DNA from: Sphingomonas yabuuchiae
GTDB taxonomy: Bacteria > Pseudomonadota > Alphaproteobacteria > Sphingomonadales > Sphingomonadaceae
Assembly (NCBI RefSeq): GCF_001477495.1
Contig: NZ_LDTF01000007.1
Coordinates: forward strand, 283,400-347,399
Direction: 5' to 3'
Length of the DNA: 64,000 nt
Shown: in pieces, positions 1 to 10,281 of the stretch
Numbering within the stretch: the stretch's first letter is position 1
Layout of the letters: every line of letters begins with the position of its first letter
Position numbers and translations under genes: made by a program
Notes under the pieces: model-generated
Told to the model about the DNA's origin: nothing
Database searches by the model: none
The model's input: only the letters and a program-made list of their open reading frames with translations

Positions 1-297
1 GACCTGGCGGGTCTGTCGGTCGCCTATGACGCGTATCACGGGTCGTTGAAGGGCAAGGCGGCGCCGGTGATCGACGGCTTCACCGGCGACCAGCGCTTCT
101 ACCTGGGCTGGGCACAGGTCTGGCGGCGCAATTACCGCGAGGCGAACCTCCGCAACCGCCTGCTGACCGATCCGCACTCGCCGTCGCAGCAGCGCGCCTG
201 GGTCGTGCGCAATCTCGACCCCTGGTATGCGGCCTACAGCCCCAAGCCGACCGAGAAGCTGTATCTGACGCCGGAACAGCGCGTCCGGATCTGGTAA
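1..297 (+). CDS. M13 family metallopeptidase, C-terminal fragment
   Basis: The open frame enters from the left edge in frame 1 and stops with TAA, giving the last 98 residues of a larger protein. The sequence matches the C-terminal region of M13 (neprilysin/PepO) zinc endopeptidases: an AYDAYH segment, APVIDGFTGDQRF, a GWAQVWR stretch, TDPHSP, VRNLDPWY and a terminal RVRIW. These enzymes cut peptides in the periplasm or at the outer face of the membrane. The HExxH and GExxxD zinc motifs lie upstream and outside the window, so activity cannot be judged here. An internal TTG at position 46 is not a real start. An inverted repeat 14 bases downstream may end its transcript. Confidence 0.88.
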   Translation, partial: DLAGLSVAYDAYHGSLKGKAAPVIDGFTGDQRFYLGWAQVWRRNYREANLRNRLLTDPHSPSQQRAWVVRNLDPWYAAYSPKPTEKLYLTPEQRVRIW

Positions 298-310
298 TCG
301 GCACCCGCTT

Positions 311-357
311 CCCGGCATGGGGCGTCCGTCCGAGGGATCGGGCTTGACCATGCCGGG
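311..357. terminator. 10-bp inverted repeat between the M13 peptidase and cckA
   Basis: CCCGGCATGG at 311-320 is perfectly complementary to CCATGCCGGG at 348-357, with a 27-base loop. It lies between the peptidase stop (297) and the cckA start (379). There is no T-run after it, so it is at best an imperfect terminator. It could instead be a leader structure or operator for cckA. Confidence 0.35.
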
Positions 358-378
358 TTGCCGGATGATGGGTTGCCG

Positions 379-2799
379 ATGGCGATCGCGTCCCTCGATA
401 GATTTCACCCCGCCCGCGTCGCGGCCGCCGTGTCGATCGCGAGCGGCGTGGGCGCGGCCGCCTTGTTGTTCGTGGCGATCCGCAGCTGGGTCGTCGCGGC
501 GGGGTTTCTGGCGACCGCGCTGCTGGCCTTTGGCGTCATCCTGGTCTGGCGTATCCTGACCCCCAAGGTCGAACATAGCCGACGCAGCGTCGACTGGGAT
601 TTCGCGCGGGTCGTGGCGGATGCCAGCGTGGACGCGATTGCCGTTACCGACCGAGCCGGACGGCTGGTGTGCGCCAATGACGCCTATGCCTCGCTCTTCC
701 CGACGATGCCGACTCCGCCAGGTGTGCCGCTCGACGCGACGTCGGTGGAAACGCTGGCGGAGGCGGGGCGGACCGCCTGGCGTGACGGGCTGGGCCGGGC
801 GGACCGGATCGCGTTGATGGGCACCGAATTGTCGGTTCTGATCACGCGCGCGGGCGACGAGGCTGACCTGCTGGTCTGGCGCTTCGCGATCGCCGAGGAA
901 CAGGACTTGGCCGAGACGGCCGAGCGGCTGATCGGCGGCATCCATGGCGACCGGTTGGGCACGGCGGGCATCATGGCCGCGCTGATCGCCCCTGATGGTC
1001 GCGTCCGCGCCGCCAACCGGGTGCTGTGCGCGCGGGCAATGGGCGGGGACATGATGTCGATCGTCGGTCGCGACTTCGCGACCTTCCTGGCGCATGATCC
1101 GGGCGGGCAGGTCCGCTTCGCCGCCGAACTGGCGAAGGGCGAAGGAAAGCCCCTGCGCATCCTGCAAATTCCGTTCGTCGAGGGGGAGGGGGCGCCGATG
1201 CTGGTCGCGCTGCTCGACGAGGAAGAACAACTGATCGCCCCCGCAGGCACGAGCGCGGGCAGCCATGTCCGAGGCCTTGTCTCGCTGATGCCCTTCGGGA
1301 TCGCGCTGGTCGACCGCGACGGGCGCTTCATCCAGATGAACTCGGCCTTCATGCGCGCCGCCGGGGTCAACGGCACCGCGCCGCCGCTCTATCCTGGTGA
1401 CCTGGTGGTGCGGGAGGACAAGGCCGCGGTCGCTGACGCGATCCGGCGCTTTGCCAGCGGGGCGACGCATTCTGCCGACATGGCGGTGCGGCTGAAGGAT
1501 CATCCCGAAGAACCGGTCGCGCTGACCATAGCGGGCGCGCGTGGCCTCGGCGAAGCGGCGGTACTGCTCAGCCTGAAGGACAATTCGGAGGAAAGCCGCC
1601 TGAAACGCGAAGTCGCGCAGGCGACCAAGATGCAGGCGGTCGGTCAGCTGGCGGGCGGCGTCGCGCACGACTTCAACAACATCCTGACCGCGATCATCGG
1701 GCATTGCGACCTGATGCTGATGCGCCACTCGCCCGGCGACAGCGACTATGACGATATCCAGCAGATCCGCACCAACTCCAACCGTGCCGCCAGCCTGACC
1801 CGCCAGCTGCTCGCCTTCTCTCGCCAGCAGACGCTGCGGCCGCAGATCCTGCAACTGCCCGATGTCGTGTCGGAGGTGTCGAACCTCCTCAAGCGGCTGC
1901 TCGGAGAGCGGGTGCGGCTGGATGTCAGCCATGGCCGCAATCTGGGCCCGGTCCGCGCCGATCCGGGGCAGTTGGAGCAGGTGGTCGTCAACCTCGCGGT
2001 CAATGCGCGCGATGCGATCCTGGAGAACGAACCGGCGGGCGGCGGCATCCTGACCATCCAGACGCGCGCCGTGTCGATGGCCGATGCGCGCGCGCTCAAC
2101 AACGATATCCTGCCCGCCGCCGATTACACCGCGCTGATCATGAGCGACAACGGCACCGGCATCCCGCCCGAGATTCTGGGCAAGATCTTCGAGCCTTTCT
2201 TCACGACCAAGGAACTGGGCAAGGGAACCGGCCTGGGCCTGTCGACGGTGTACGGTATCATCAAGCAGTCGGGCGGCTATATCTTCGCCGACTCGCCGCC
2301 GGGGGGCGGGGCGAAATTCTCGATCTACCTGCCGGTCCATGCCGCCCCGGCCGTCTCCCCGACCAAGGCCAGCCCGACCAAGGCCCCGACCAAGGTCACG
2401 ACCCCCTGGGGCTCGGGGACGATCCTGCTGGTCGAGGACGAGGATATGGTCCGCGCCGTCGCCGAACGTGCGCTGTCGCGACAGGGCTATACCGTCATCT
2501 CGGCCGAGAATGGCGAGGCGGCGCTGGAGATGCTCGACAAGCATGGCAAGCCCGACCTGCTGATCTCCGACGTGGTCATGCCGACGATGGACGGGCCGAC
2601 CATGGTCGGGCTGGTCCGCAAACGCTATCCCGACCTCGCGGTGCTGTTCATGTCGGGCTATGCCGAGGAACAGCTGCGCAAGTCGATCACGCTGCCCAAT
2701 GTCGGCTTCCTGCCCAAGCCCTTCTCAGTCCAGCAACTGGCCGAGGCGACACAGGCGGCGCTGACGCAAGGGACCGGGCAGGGGCCGGACCGCAACTAG
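379..2799 (+). CDS. cckA: Hybrid sensor histidine kinase CckA
   Basis: Cell-cycle hybrid kinase of alphaproteobacteria; in relatives it phosphorylates ChpT and through it CtrA and CpdR. Counting from ATG 379 (806 aa), two membrane helices lie in about residues 8-52. Two PAS-like regions follow, the second around SLMPFGIALVDRDG. The phospho-acceptor H430 is in GGVAHDFNN, the ATPase N-box (NLAVNARDA) is near 540, SDNGTGIP near 590 and KGTGLGLST near 615. A C-terminal receiver carries the acceptor D731 in SDVVMP and the KPF lysine near the end. The preceding segment QLAGGVAHDFNN plus the IIGHCDL helix is typical of CckA. A TTG at 358 could extend the frame by 7 residues, but ATG 379 is the better start. 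The kinase-receiver linker contains a small SPTKA repeat. Confidence 0.9.
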   Translation: MAIASLDRFHPARVAAAVSIASGVGAAALLFVAIRSWVVAAGFLATALLAFGVILVWRILTPKVEHSRRSVDWDFARVVADASVDAIAVTDRAGRLVCANDAYASLFPTMPTPPGVPLDATSVETLAEAGRTAWRDGLGRADRIALMGTELSVLITRAGDEADLLVWRFAIAEEQDLAETAERLIGGIHGDRLGTAGIMAALIAPDGRVRAANRVLCARAMGGDMMSIVGRDFATFLAHDPGGQVRFAAELAKGEGKPLRILQIPFVEGEGAPMLVALLDEEEQLIAPAGTSAGSHVRGLVSLMPFGIALVDRDGRFIQMNSAFMRAAGVNGTAPPLYPGDLVVREDKAAVADAIRRFASGATHSADMAVRLKDHPEEPVALTIAGARGLGEAAVLLSLKDNSEESRLKREVAQATKMQAVGQLAGGVAHDFNNILTAIIGHCDLMLMRHSPGDSDYDDIQQIRTNSNRAASLTRQLLAFSRQQTLRPQILQLPDVVSEVSNLLKRLLGERVRLDVSHGRNLGPVRADPGQLEQVVVNLAVNARDAILENEPAGGGILTIQTRAVSMADARALNNDILPAADYTALIMSDNGTGIPPEILGKIFEPFFTTKELGKGTGLGLSTVYGIIKQSGGYIFADSPPGGGAKFSIYLPVHAAPAVSPTKASPTKAPTKVTTPWGSGTILLVEDEDMVRAVAERALSRQGYTVISAENGEAALEMLDKHGKPDLLISDVVMPTMDGPTMVGLVRKRYPDLAVLFMSGYAEEQLRKSITLPNVGFLPKPFSVQQLAEATQAALTQGTGQGPDRN

Positions 2800-2826
2800 C
2801 GGCTGGCGCGGGGCGCAAAGCATGGT

Positions 2827-3189
2827 ATGGCGATGACGATGACAGAGCCCGTGCAGATCCTCATCGTCGAGGACGAACCCCTGATCGCCATGATGCTCGA
2901 GGATTTCCTGGACGTCCTCGACAAACAGGTCGCGGGCACCGTGGACAGCGTCGATGACGCACTGGCGCGGGTGGCGGAGGGCGGTATCGACGCCGCCATT
3001 CTCGACGTCAACCTGCGGGGCGGCCAGAAGAGCACCCCCGTCGCTGAAGCGTTGGCTGAGCGTGGCGTGCCGTTCGTGTTCGCCACCGGCGGCGCGGACG
3101 ATGCGGTGGACGAGCGGTTCCGCGACCGTCCCCGTCTGCAAAAGCCGTTCACCATGGACGGGGTGGCGAAAGCATTGGGTTCGCTCTGA
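2827..3189 (+). CDS. Single-domain response regulator
   Basis: A 120-residue stand-alone receiver domain with no output domain. The acidic pocket is E15-D16-E17, the phospho-acceptor is D60 in AAILDVNL, the switch threonine is T87 in FATGG, and the conserved lysine is K106 in QKPF. ATG codons at 2827, 2833 and 2839 are all possible starts. It lies 27 bases after cckA on the same strand and is probably co-transcribed. It may act as a phosphate sink or a diffusible partner, but pairing with CckA is inferred only from position. It resembles the small receivers common in sphingomonads and is not close enough to call CpdR or DivK. Confidence 0.8.
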   Translation: MAMTMTEPVQILIVEDEPLIAMMLEDFLDVLDKQVAGTVDSVDDALARVAEGGIDAAILDVNLRGGQKSTPVAEALAERGVPFVFATGGADDAVDERFRDRPRLQKPFTMDGVAKALGSL

Positions 3190-3277
3190 CCGGCTGACGC
3201 CTGCAAACGCCCGAGAATATCGGTCGTTGCGAAATTTGCTTGCGTATGAGGGCCGTCTGGCGACATAGGCCTGCGCC

Positions 3278-4999
3278 ATGACACGCCAATTCGACAAGTC
3301 TCGCCTGCCGTCCCGCCACGTTTCCGTCGGCCCGGAGCGCGCACCCCATCGCAGCTATTATTATGCGATGGGCATCCAGGAAGCAGATATCGCCAAGCCC
3401 TTCGTCGCGCTGGCGAGTGCGGGCAACAACTCGGCCCCCTGCAACACCACCCTCGATGCGCAGGCCGACGCCGCGCAGGCGGGGGTCATTCGCGGCGGCG
3501 GCATGCCGCGCCGCTTCAACACCATCACCGTGACCGACGGCATCGCGATGGGCCATCAGGGCATGAAGTCCTCGCTGGTCAGCCGCGAAGTCATCGCCGA
3601 TTCGGTCGAATTGTCGGTGCGCGGCCATTGCTATGACGCGCTGGTCGGCTTTGCGGGGTGCGACAAGTCGCTGCCGGGCATGATGATGTCGATGCTGCGC
3701 CTGAACGTGCCGTCGATCTTCGTCTATGGCGGCTCGATCCTGCCCGGCCGTCATCATGACCGCGACGTGACCGTGGTCGACGTGTTCGAGGCGGTGGGCC
3801 AGCATGCGGCGGGCAACTGCCCGCTTCACGACCTGATCGCGCTGGAAAAGGTCGCGTGCCCCGGTCACGGGGCGTGCGGGGGCCAGTTCACCGCCAACAC
3901 CATGGCCTGCGTCGGTGAGGCGATCGGCCTGTCGCTGCCGAACAGCAACATGATGCCCGCGCCCTTCCTCGACCGCCACGGCATCGCCGAGGCGGCGGGC
4001 GAGCAGGTGATGGAGCTGATCGCCCGGAACATCCGTCCGCGCGACATCTGCACCCGTGAGGCGTTCGAGAATGCCGCGCGCGTCGTTGCGGCGACCGGTG
4101 GCTCGACCAATGCCGGGCTTCATTTGCCCGCGATGGCGAATGAGGCGGGGATCGACTTCGACCTGTTTGACGTGGCCGACATCTTCAAGACCACGCCTTA
4201 TATCGCCGACCTGAAGCCCGGCGGCCGCTACGTCGCCAAGGATATGTATGAGGCGGGCGGTGTCTATATGCTGATGAAGACGCTGCTGGCGGGCGGGTTC
4301 CTGCACGGCGACTGCATCACCGTGACCGGCAAGACGCTGGCCGAGAATATTGACGAGGTCACCTGGAACCCGGACCAGAAGGTCATCTACGATGTGAAGA
4401 CCCCGCTCAGCCCGACCGGCGGCGTGGTCGGCCTGCGCGGGTCGCTGGCGCCCGAGGGGGCGATCGTGAAGGTGGCGGGCATGAAGCGCCTCCAGTTCGA
4501 GGGCACCGCCAAGGTCTTCGACTGCGAGGAAGAGGCCTTCGCCGCCGTCGAAGCGCGCGCCATCACCGAGGGCACCGTGGTCGTTATCCGCTATGAGGGG
4601 CCGAAGGGCGGTCCGGGGATGCGCGAGATGCTGTCGACCACCGCCGCGCTTTACGGGCAAGGGCTGGGCGAGAAGGTGGCGCTGATCACTGACGGTCGTT
4701 TCTCGGGCGGGACGCGCGGATTCTGCATCGGCCATGTCGGTCCCGAAGCGGCCGATGGCGGCCCGATCGCGCTGGTCGAGAATGGCGATACGATCCGGAT
4801 CGACGCCGAGGCGGGCACGATCGACCTGCTGGTCGAGCCTGCCGTACTGGACGAGCGTCGCGCGCGCTGGGCTCCGCGCGTAAACGATTATCAGGCGGGT
4901 GTGTTGTGGCGCTATGCCCAGAATGTCGGCCCCGCGCATCAGGGCGCGGTCACGCACCCCGGCGCCAAGTCCGAGCGCCATGTCTATGCGGATATCTGA
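3278..4999 (+). CDS. ilvD: Dihydroxy-acid dehydratase
   Basis: Converts 2,3-dihydroxy-isovalerate and its methyl homologue to 2-oxo acids in valine and isoleucine synthesis, using an Fe-S cluster. At 573 aa it is of the usual family length. Conserved segments include the cluster cysteines in [11 protein letters not shown] and [26 protein letters not shown], and the C-terminal [17 protein letters not shown] and [11 protein letters not shown]. The start ATG 3278 follows an 88-base non-coding gap after the receiver gene. Its last codons overlap the start of the small lipoprotein gene, suggesting translational coupling. Confidence 0.96.
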   Translation: MTRQFDKSRLPSRHVSVGPERAPHRSYYYAMGIQEADIAKPFVALASAGNNSAPCNTTLDAQADAAQAGVIRGGGMPRRFNTITVTDGIAMGHQGMKSSLVSREVIADSVELSVRGHCYDALVGFAGCDKSLPGMMMSMLRLNVPSIFVYGGSILPGRHHDRDVTVVDVFEAVGQHAAGNCPLHDLIALEKVACPGHGACGGQFTANTMACVGEAIGLSLPNSNMMPAPFLDRHGIAEAAGEQVMELIARNIRPRDICTREAFENAARVVAATGGSTNAGLHLPAMANEAGIDFDLFDVADIFKTTPYIADLKPGGRYVAKDMYEAGGVYMLMKTLLAGGFLHGDCITVTGKTLAENIDEVTWNPDQKVIYDVKTPLSPTGGVVGLRGSLAPEGAIVKVAGMKRLQFEGTAKVFDCEEEAFAAVEARAITEGTVVVIRYEGPKGGPGMREMLSTTAALYGQGLGEKVALITDGRFSGGTRGFCIGHVGPEAADGGPIALVENGDTIRIDAEAGTIDLLVEPAVLDERRARWAPRVNDYQAGVLWRYAQNVGPAHQGAVTHPGAKSERHVYADI

Positions 5000-5372
5000 T
5001 CCACGATGGCTGGTCGGCGCCCTGGCGCTGGCCGGCTGCTCGGGGGGGCAGGAAGAACGGCAGGCGGCGGCGCAGAACGGCCCCGCCGCCGAACAGAAAC
5101 CCGGCCTGACCATCCAATGCGCGCTGGCGGGGGCACAGGCCTTTGCCAGCGATTGTACGGTGGAACAGTCGGGCGCGGGAGGCGCGGTCATGCTGACCGT
5201 CCGGCATCCCGATGGCGGATTTCGGCGGCTTCGAGTGACGCATGACGGACGCGGCGTGGACGTCGCGGACGGTGCCCAGCCCGCATCGGTCACGATGGTC
5301 GGGGACCGGACCATCGAGATAGCGATCGGCGGCGACCGCTATCGGCTGCCAGCTGCGGCGGGCGCACAGTGA
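4980..5372 (+). CDS. Small predicted lipoprotein of unknown function
   Basis: A 130-residue protein starting at ATG 4980 (or ATG 4986), inside the last codons of ilvD in another frame. The N-terminus has a hydrophobic stretch ending in a lipobox, ALALAGC, so export and lipidation at that cysteine are predicted. The mature part begins with a Q/A/E-rich linker and continues with a short beta-rich domain holding two further cysteines (IQCAL and SDCTV). I recognise no family. It is sandwiched between ilvD and nnrDE with overlaps at both ends, so all three are probably co-transcribed, but the context gives no clear functional link. Confidence 0.72.
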   Translation: MSMRISDPRWLVGALALAGCSGGQEERQAAAQNGPAAEQKPGLTIQCALAGAQAFASDCTVEQSGAGGAVMLTVRHPDGGFRRLRVTHDGRGVDVADGAQPASVTMVGDRTIEIAIGGDRYRLPAAAGAQ

Positions 5373-6751
5373 TTCCGATCGATGGCCTTCCCGTCCTGAC
5401 TGCGGCCGAGATCCGGGCGGCGGAACAGGCGGCGATGGTCGGCGATGTGACCGAGGCGACCCTGATGGATCGCGCCGGGTCCGCCATCGCGCAGGCGGCG
5501 GCCCGATTGGCCGCCGGGCGCGAAATGCTGGTGCTATGCGGCCCGGGCAACAATGGCGGCGATGGCTATATTGCGGCGGCGGCGCTCAAGCGACAGGGCT
5601 TGGCGGTACGGGTGGCTGCCAGCGAAGCGCCGCGCAGTGCCGGGGCCAGGCGGGCTGCCGAAATTTGGGGCGGCGCGGTCGAATCGCTGAATGGTGCGGA
5701 GGCCGCACCCGTCCTGGTCGATGCCATCTTCGGAACGGGTCTATCGCGGCCGCCTTCTGGCGAAGTGCAGGATGCGTTGATCCGGCTTGCCGGAGCGGCT
5801 TGGCTGAGGATCGCGGTCGACTTGCCCACCGGGATCGCGACCGACAATGGCAAGGCGCTGGGCAAGGTACCACAGTTTGACGTTACGCTTGCGCTGGGGG
5901 CGGTGAAGCTGTCGCATCTCCTGCAACCGGCCGCCAGCGTCATGGGCGAGGTGCGCTTGCTGGATATCGGCGTCGCTACGCGATCGCACGCCCGCACCCT
6001 GACACGACCGAACTTGCCTGAGCCGGATGCGAACTCGCACAAATACAACCGTGGCATGGTTGCCGTCGTCGCGGGCAGCATGTCGGGCGCTTCGGAACTG
6101 GCGGCGCTCGCCGCCTTGCGAGCAGGAGCAGGCTATGTGCTCCACCTAGCATCGGCGGAAGTATCCGGCTCGGCCGCTCCGCACGCCATCGTGCGCCGAC
6201 CCTATACCGCAGACGCGTTGGGTGAAGATCGGATCGGCGCGATCGTGATCGGTCCCGGCCTGGGGCGGCACGACGACGCTTCGACGCGGCTGAGGGCGGC
6301 GCTCGTCACTGGACGGCCACTCGTCATCGACGGTGACGCGCTGCGGCTGATCGAGCTGGAAATGATTGCCAAGCATGACGGCCCCAAGATCCTCACCCCA
6401 CATGGTGGCGAGTTCACCCATCTGTTCGGCGAGGTGACCGGCGACAAACTCAGCGCCACGCGCCGCGCCGCCCGGCAAAGCGGAGCCGTCGTCGCCCACA
6501 AGGGGGCGGATACCGTCATCGCCGCCCCCGATGGCCGTGCGATCCTCTGCCCGGAGGCCAGCCCCTGGCTTTCCACCGCAGGCACCGGCGATGTGCTGGC
6601 CGGAGCCACGGCCGCAATGCTGGCGGCGGGGCTCGAACCGCTGGCGGCGGCGGAGGCGGGGGTCTGGCTCCATGCCCAGGCCGCACGACGCTTGGGCAAG
6701 GCTTTCATCGCGGACGACTTGGCAGACGCGCTTTCCGCCGTCAGAGGCTGA
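5369..6751 (+). CDS. nnrDE: Bifunctional NAD(P)H-hydrate epimerase / ADP-dependent NAD(P)H-hydrate dehydratase
   Basis: Repairs hydrated NADH and NADPH. The N-terminal epimerase domain (about 1-205) has GPGNNGGDGYIAAAAL and VDAIFGTGLSRP. The C-terminal kinase-fold dehydratase (about 220-455) has VIGPGLGR, TPHGGEFTHLFG and STAGTGDVLAGATAA. At 460 aa it is of standard size for the fused form. The GTG start at 5369 shares bases with the TGA stop of the upstream lipoprotein gene (GTGA overlap), a typical coupled junction. rlmD starts 4 bases after the stop. Confidence 0.93.
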   Translation: MIPIDGLPVLTAAEIRAAEQAAMVGDVTEATLMDRAGSAIAQAAARLAAGREMLVLCGPGNNGGDGYIAAAALKRQGLAVRVAASEAPRSAGARRAAEIWGGAVESLNGAEAAPVLVDAIFGTGLSRPPSGEVQDALIRLAGAAWLRIAVDLPTGIATDNGKALGKVPQFDVTLALGAVKLSHLLQPAASVMGEVRLLDIGVATRSHARTLTRPNLPEPDANSHKYNRGMVAVVAGSMSGASELAALAALRAGAGYVLHLASAEVSGSAAPHAIVRRPYTADALGEDRIGAIVIGPGLGRHDDASTRLRAALVTGRPLVIDGDALRLIELEMIAKHDGPKILTPHGGEFTHLFGEVTGDKLSATRRAARQSGAVVAHKGADTVIAAPDGRAILCPEASPWLSTAGTGDVLAGATAAMLAAGLEPLAAAEAGVWLHAQAARRLGKAFIADDLADALSAVRG

Positions 6752-6755
6752 TCGC

Positions 6756-7952
6756 ATGAGCGATACCATCATCCGCGTCGCCGCCCGGGGCGACGGCGTG
6801 ACCGCGACCGGCCGCCACGCTGCCTTTGCCGCACCCGGCGATACCCTGTCGGCCGACGGCACCGTCATGCCCGGTCCGCATCACCAGACGCCGCCCTGCG
6901 GCCACTTCCCGCGCTGCGGCGGGTGCCAGCTCCAGCATCTGGACGACGAAAGCTATGCCGGGTTCGTCACCGACCGCATCGCCTCCGCGCTCGACGCGCA
7001 GGGCCTGACCGCGCCGCTGCGCCCCGCGCATTGCTCGCCCTCGCACAGCCGCCGTCGCGCGACCCTCCATGCCGAGGCGAAGGGTGGGCGCGTGATGATC
7101 GGCTTTTCAGAGGAAAAGAGCCACGCCATCGTCGATATGGCCGAATGCCATATCCTGCACCCCACGCTGTTCGCGCTGGTCGCCCCGCTTCGCGCGCTGC
7201 TCCAGCGACTGGGGTTCAAGCGGCGTGGCGACGTGCATCTGGCGCTGGCTGATCAGGGGGCGGACATCCTCGTCACCAGTTTCTCGCCCGACGGGCTGGA
7301 AGCGGCCGAGACGATCATCGCCTTCTGCCAGCGGCATGACGTTGCGCGGTTTTCGGTCGATGACGGGCTGGGCGCGGAAACCCGCTGGGAGCCGGAGCCG
7401 GTGACGATCACCCTGGGTGGCGTCGGCGTGCCTTTGCCGCCGGGGGCCTTTCTTCAGGCAACTGCCGATGGCGAGGCGGCTCTGGTCGCCGCCGTGCGTG
7501 AGGCGGTGGGCAATCCCCGCACCACCGCGGACCTGTTCGCCGGGCTCGGCACCTTCGCGCTCGCGCTGCCGGGCAAGGTCTATGCCGCCGAGGGCGCGCG
7601 CGACGCGATCCTGTCGCTGAAGGGCGCGGCCAATGGTGCGGGGCGTATGGTCTTTGCCGAGCATCGCGATCTGTACCGCCGACCGCTGACCAAGGCGGAA
7701 CTGGACCGGTTCGACGCGATCGTCCTCGATCCGCCGCGTGCAGGCGCGCGGGATCAGGCCGACGCGCTGGCCAGCGCCGAGGTGCGGGCCGTCGCCTATG
7801 TCTCGTGCAATCCGTCCAGCTTTGCGCGCGATGCGAAGGCGATGGTCGATCAGGGGTGGCAGCTCGACTGGGTACAGCCGGTGGGCCAGTTCCGCTGGTC
7901 GACCCATGTCGAGCTGGCCGCCCGTTTCTCGCGTCAGCCTTCGTCCGGGTAA
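6756..7952 (+). CDS. rlmD: Class I SAM-dependent RNA (uracil-5-) methyltransferase, RlmD/TrmA family
   Basis: Predicted to methylate C5 of a uridine in rRNA (or tRNA). Start ATG 6756 gives 398 aa. An N-terminal iron-sulfur site is indicated by [10 protein letters not shown] plus a later cysteine in DMAECHIL. The SAM fold begins at [13 protein letters not shown], followed by [10 protein letters not shown]. The catalytic cysteine is in [12 protein letters not shown]. It lacks a clear TRAM domain, as in the shorter alphaproteobacterial members, so the exact target is uncertain. Its 3' end overlaps the convergent truA gene by 19 bases. Confidence 0.85.
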   Translation: MSDTIIRVAARGDGVTATGRHAAFAAPGDTLSADGTVMPGPHHQTPPCGHFPRCGGCQLQHLDDESYAGFVTDRIASALDAQGLTAPLRPAHCSPSHSRRRATLHAEAKGGRVMIGFSEEKSHAIVDMAECHILHPTLFALVAPLRALLQRLGFKRRGDVHLALADQGADILVTSFSPDGLEAAETIIAFCQRHDVARFSVDDGLGAETRWEPEPVTITLGGVGVPLPPGAFLQATADGEAALVAAVREAVGNPRTTADLFAGLGTFALALPGKVYAAEGARDAILSLKGAANGAGRMVFAEHRDLYRRPLTKAELDRFDAIVLDPPRAGARDQADALASAEVRAVAYVSCNPSSFARDAKAMVDQGWQLDWVQPVGQFRWSTHVELAARFSRQPSSG

Positions 7953-8683
7953 TCCGCCGCCACGAAGAACAGCCCGTCCGACGGCGCGTTCAGCCCCAGC
8001 TGCGCGCGGTCGCGGGCGTTCAGCGCCGCTTCCACATCGTCGGGTGACCAGCGGCCCATGCCGACCAGCGCCAGGCATCCGACCATCGACCGCACCTGAT
8101 GATGCAGGAAGGAGCGCGCGGCGGCCCGGATGAACACCCGCGCCCCGACCCGTTCGACCGACAATAGGTCGAGCGTCCGCACCGGGCTGTCCGCTTGGCA
8201 GTGAACCGATCGGAAGGTCGTGAAATCATGCCGCCCGACGAGCCGCCCGGCGGCGTCCGCCATGGCGGCTTCGTCGAGCGGCTGCGGCACCTGCCACGCC
8301 AATCCGGCTTCATGGGTCAGCGGCGCGCGGCGGTTGACGATACGATATTCATAGGATCGCCGGATGCATGAGAAGCGCGCGTGCCAGTCGTCCGGCACCG
8401 TCACGCAATCGAGTACGGCGACCGGGTTCGGCCGGATCCGCGCGTTGATCGCCTCCATCAGGCGGAAGGGCGCGATGTCCTTTGCGATGTCCACATGCGC
8501 GCGCATGGCGAGGCCGTGTACGCCCGCATCGGTACGGCCTGCCGCATGGACGGCAGTGCGCTCGCCGGTGACGGCATGGACGGCATCCTCCAGCGCCTGC
8601 TGAACGCTGGGGCCATGCGACTGGCGCTGCCAGCCCATGAAGGGCCGTCCGTCGAATTCGACCGTCAGCGCAAATCGCGTCAA
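7934..8683 (-). CDS. truA: tRNA pseudouridine(38-40) synthase TruA
   Basis: Makes pseudouridine in the anticodon stem-loop of tRNAs. At 249 aa it has the usual length. The catalytic aspartate is D52 in AGRTDAGVH, and [12 protein letters not shown] and the C-terminal [13 protein letters not shown] are typical. The start is TTG at 8683, overlapping the fmt stop in TTGA, so the pair is coupled. The 3' end overlaps rlmD by 19 bases tail to tail. Confidence 0.95.
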   Translation of the reverse strand: MTRFALTVEFDGRPFMGWQRQSHGPSVQQALEDAVHAVTGERTAVHAAGRTDAGVHGLAMRAHVDIAKDIAPFRLMEAINARIRPNPVAVLDCVTVPDDWHARFSCIRRSYEYRIVNRRAPLTHEAGLAWQVPQPLDEAAMADAAGRLVGRHDFTTFRSVHCQADSPVRTLDLLSVERVGARVFIRAAARSFLHHQVRSMVGCLALVGMGRWSPDDVEAALNARDRAQLGLNAPSDGLFFVAADYPDEG

Positions 8684-9585
8684 AGCCGCGTCCCCGCCGG
8701 GATGGCAAAACCGCGCAGCAGATCGTCGGCGCTGGATACGCCGCGTCCGGCGCGTTGGACGATGATGGGCCGAAGCGCGCCTTCGCCGCAGGCGATGGTC
8801 AGCCGGTCGTCCAGCACCTCGCCCGGGGCACCGTCACCGTCGACCGGCTCGGCGGAGAGCAGCTTGATCCGCTCCCCCTGATATTCGAACCAGGCGCCGG
8901 GGGCGGGGTGAAAGGCGCGAACCTGCCGCTCCAGCGCGATCGCGCTTTTGGTGAAATCCAGCCGGGTCTCGGCCTTGTCTATCTTGGCGGCATAGGTGAC
9001 GCCCTCGGCAGGCTGCGGCCGCGCCGGATAGCGTTCCGGGTCGGCCAGCACCTTGACCATCAGCTCCGCGCCCATCATGGCGAGTTCCTCGGTCAACTCA
9101 CCCGTCGTCTTGCGACCGATCGGCGTCGAGCCTTCCAGCCGGACCGGCCCGGTGTCGAGCCCGGCCTCCATCTGCATGATGCCGACACCCGTCACGACAT
9201 CGCCCGCGAGGATCGCCCGCTGAATGGGGGCGGCACCGCGCCAGCGTGGGAGCAGCGACCCATGGACGTTCAGGCACCCCAGGCGCGGCGCGTCGAGGAT
9301 CGCCTGCGGCAGGATCAGGCCATAGGCCGCGACCACCGCGACATCGGCATCCAGCGCGGCAAACCGTGCCTGCTCCTCGGCCGAACGGAGCGATACCGGT
9401 GTCATCACCGGGATGCCCAAACCTTCCGCCGTCTGCTGCACAGGCGAGGGGACGAGTTGCCGCCCGCGCCGCCCGCCGGGGCGCGGCGGCTGGCTATAGC
9501 TGGCGACGACCTGATGACCGGCCTCGACCAGCGCTTGCAGAACCGGGACGGCAAAGCCCGGCGTACCCATGAAGATGATCCGCAT
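8680..9585 (-). CDS. fmt: Methionyl-tRNA formyltransferase
   Basis: Formylates initiator Met-tRNA using 10-formyl-tetrahydrofolate. ATG 9585 gives 301 aa beginning [17 protein letters not shown], the standard N-terminus. A longer frame to 9621 exists but is not supported. The formyl-transfer core [18 protein letters not shown] and the later [10 protein letters not shown] are present, with a C-terminal OB-like tRNA-binding part. It lies upstream of truA with a 4-base overlap and is divergent from recR (54-base gap). Peptide deformylase lies close by but on the other strand, rather than in the classical def-fmt operon. Confidence 0.96.
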   Translation of the reverse strand: MRIIFMGTPGFAVPVLQALVEAGHQVVASYSQPPRPGGRRGRQLVPSPVQQTAEGLGIPVMTPVSLRSAEEQARFAALDADVAVVAAYGLILPQAILDAPRLGCLNVHGSLLPRWRGAAPIQRAILAGDVVTGVGIMQMEAGLDTGPVRLEGSTPIGRKTTGELTEELAMMGAELMVKVLADPERYPARPQPAEGVTYAAKIDKAETRLDFTKSAIALERQVRAFHPAPGAWFEYQGERIKLLSAEPVDGDGAPGEVLDDRLTIACGEGALRPIIVQRAGRGVSSADDLLRGFAIPAGTRL

Positions 9586-9639
9586 AAGGACGCCTCTCTG
9601 CGCTGGCGGGACGGCGCGCAACCCCCTATCTGTTCACCC

Positions 9640-10236
9640 ATGGCATCCCCCGAGATCGAGGCGCTGACCCAGGCGCTGGCGCGTATTCCTGGCCTTGGCC
9701 CCCGATCGGCCCGTCGCGCGGTCCTCCACCTGCTCAAGAAGCGCGAGGCGGCGCTGGTCCCGCTGCTGACCGCGCTGGGGGCGGTCGAGGAGCGGCTGGA
9801 GACCTGTTCGACCTGTGGCAATATCGACACCGCCAATCCTTGCGCCATCTGCGCCGACCCCCGGCGCGATGCAGGCGCGCTGTGCGTAGTGGAGGAGGTC
9901 GCCGACCTCTGGGCGCTGGAACGGTCGCGTTTGTTTCCGGGGCGCTTCCATGTGCTGGGCGGGCGGCTCTCCGCGCTGGAGGGCGTGCGGCCCGAGGACC
10001 TGACGATCGACGCGCTGGTCCGCCGGATCGAGGGCGGCGGCGTGGACGAGGTCGTACTGGCGATGAACGCGACACTGGAGGGGCAGACCACTGCCCATTA
10101 CATCGCCGAGCGGATCGAGCGTTTTCCGGTGCGCGTGACCCAGCTCGCCCATGGCCTGCCGGTCGGTGGCGAGCTGGACTATCTGGACGAAGGCACGCTG
10201 GCCCAGGCGCTGCGCGCAAGGCGGCCGGTGGTCTGA
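9640..10236 (+). CDS. recR: Recombination mediator protein RecR
   Basis: Acts with RecO (and RecF) to load RecA on gapped DNA. Start ATG 9640 gives 198 aa, the usual size. It shows the N-terminal HhH region ([18 protein letters not shown]), the zinc finger [16 protein letters not shown], and a Toprim domain with [13 protein letters not shown] and the C-terminal [17 protein letters not shown]. The frame is open far upstream, but the homologous start is at 9640. The usual dnaX/ybaB partners are not adjacent here. The def gene follows 45 bases later. Confidence 0.96.
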   Translation: MASPEIEALTQALARIPGLGPRSARRAVLHLLKKREAALVPLLTALGAVEERLETCSTCGNIDTANPCAICADPRRDAGALCVVEEVADLWALERSRLFPGRFHVLGGRLSALEGVRPEDLTIDALVRRIEGGGVDEVVLAMNATLEGQTTAHYIAERIERFPVRVTQLAHGLPVGGELDYLDEGTLAQALRARRPVV

Positions 10237-10281
10237 TCCGCTGGCTTGACGGTTTTCGCTGCTGACCGTAGCGAAAACGCC

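Noticed and set aside
3149..5314. Long minus-strand open frame of 721 codons opposite ilvD
   Set aside because: It is antisense to ilvD and its neighbours, is His/Arg/Asp-rich with no domain, and is a by-product of high GC codon bias.
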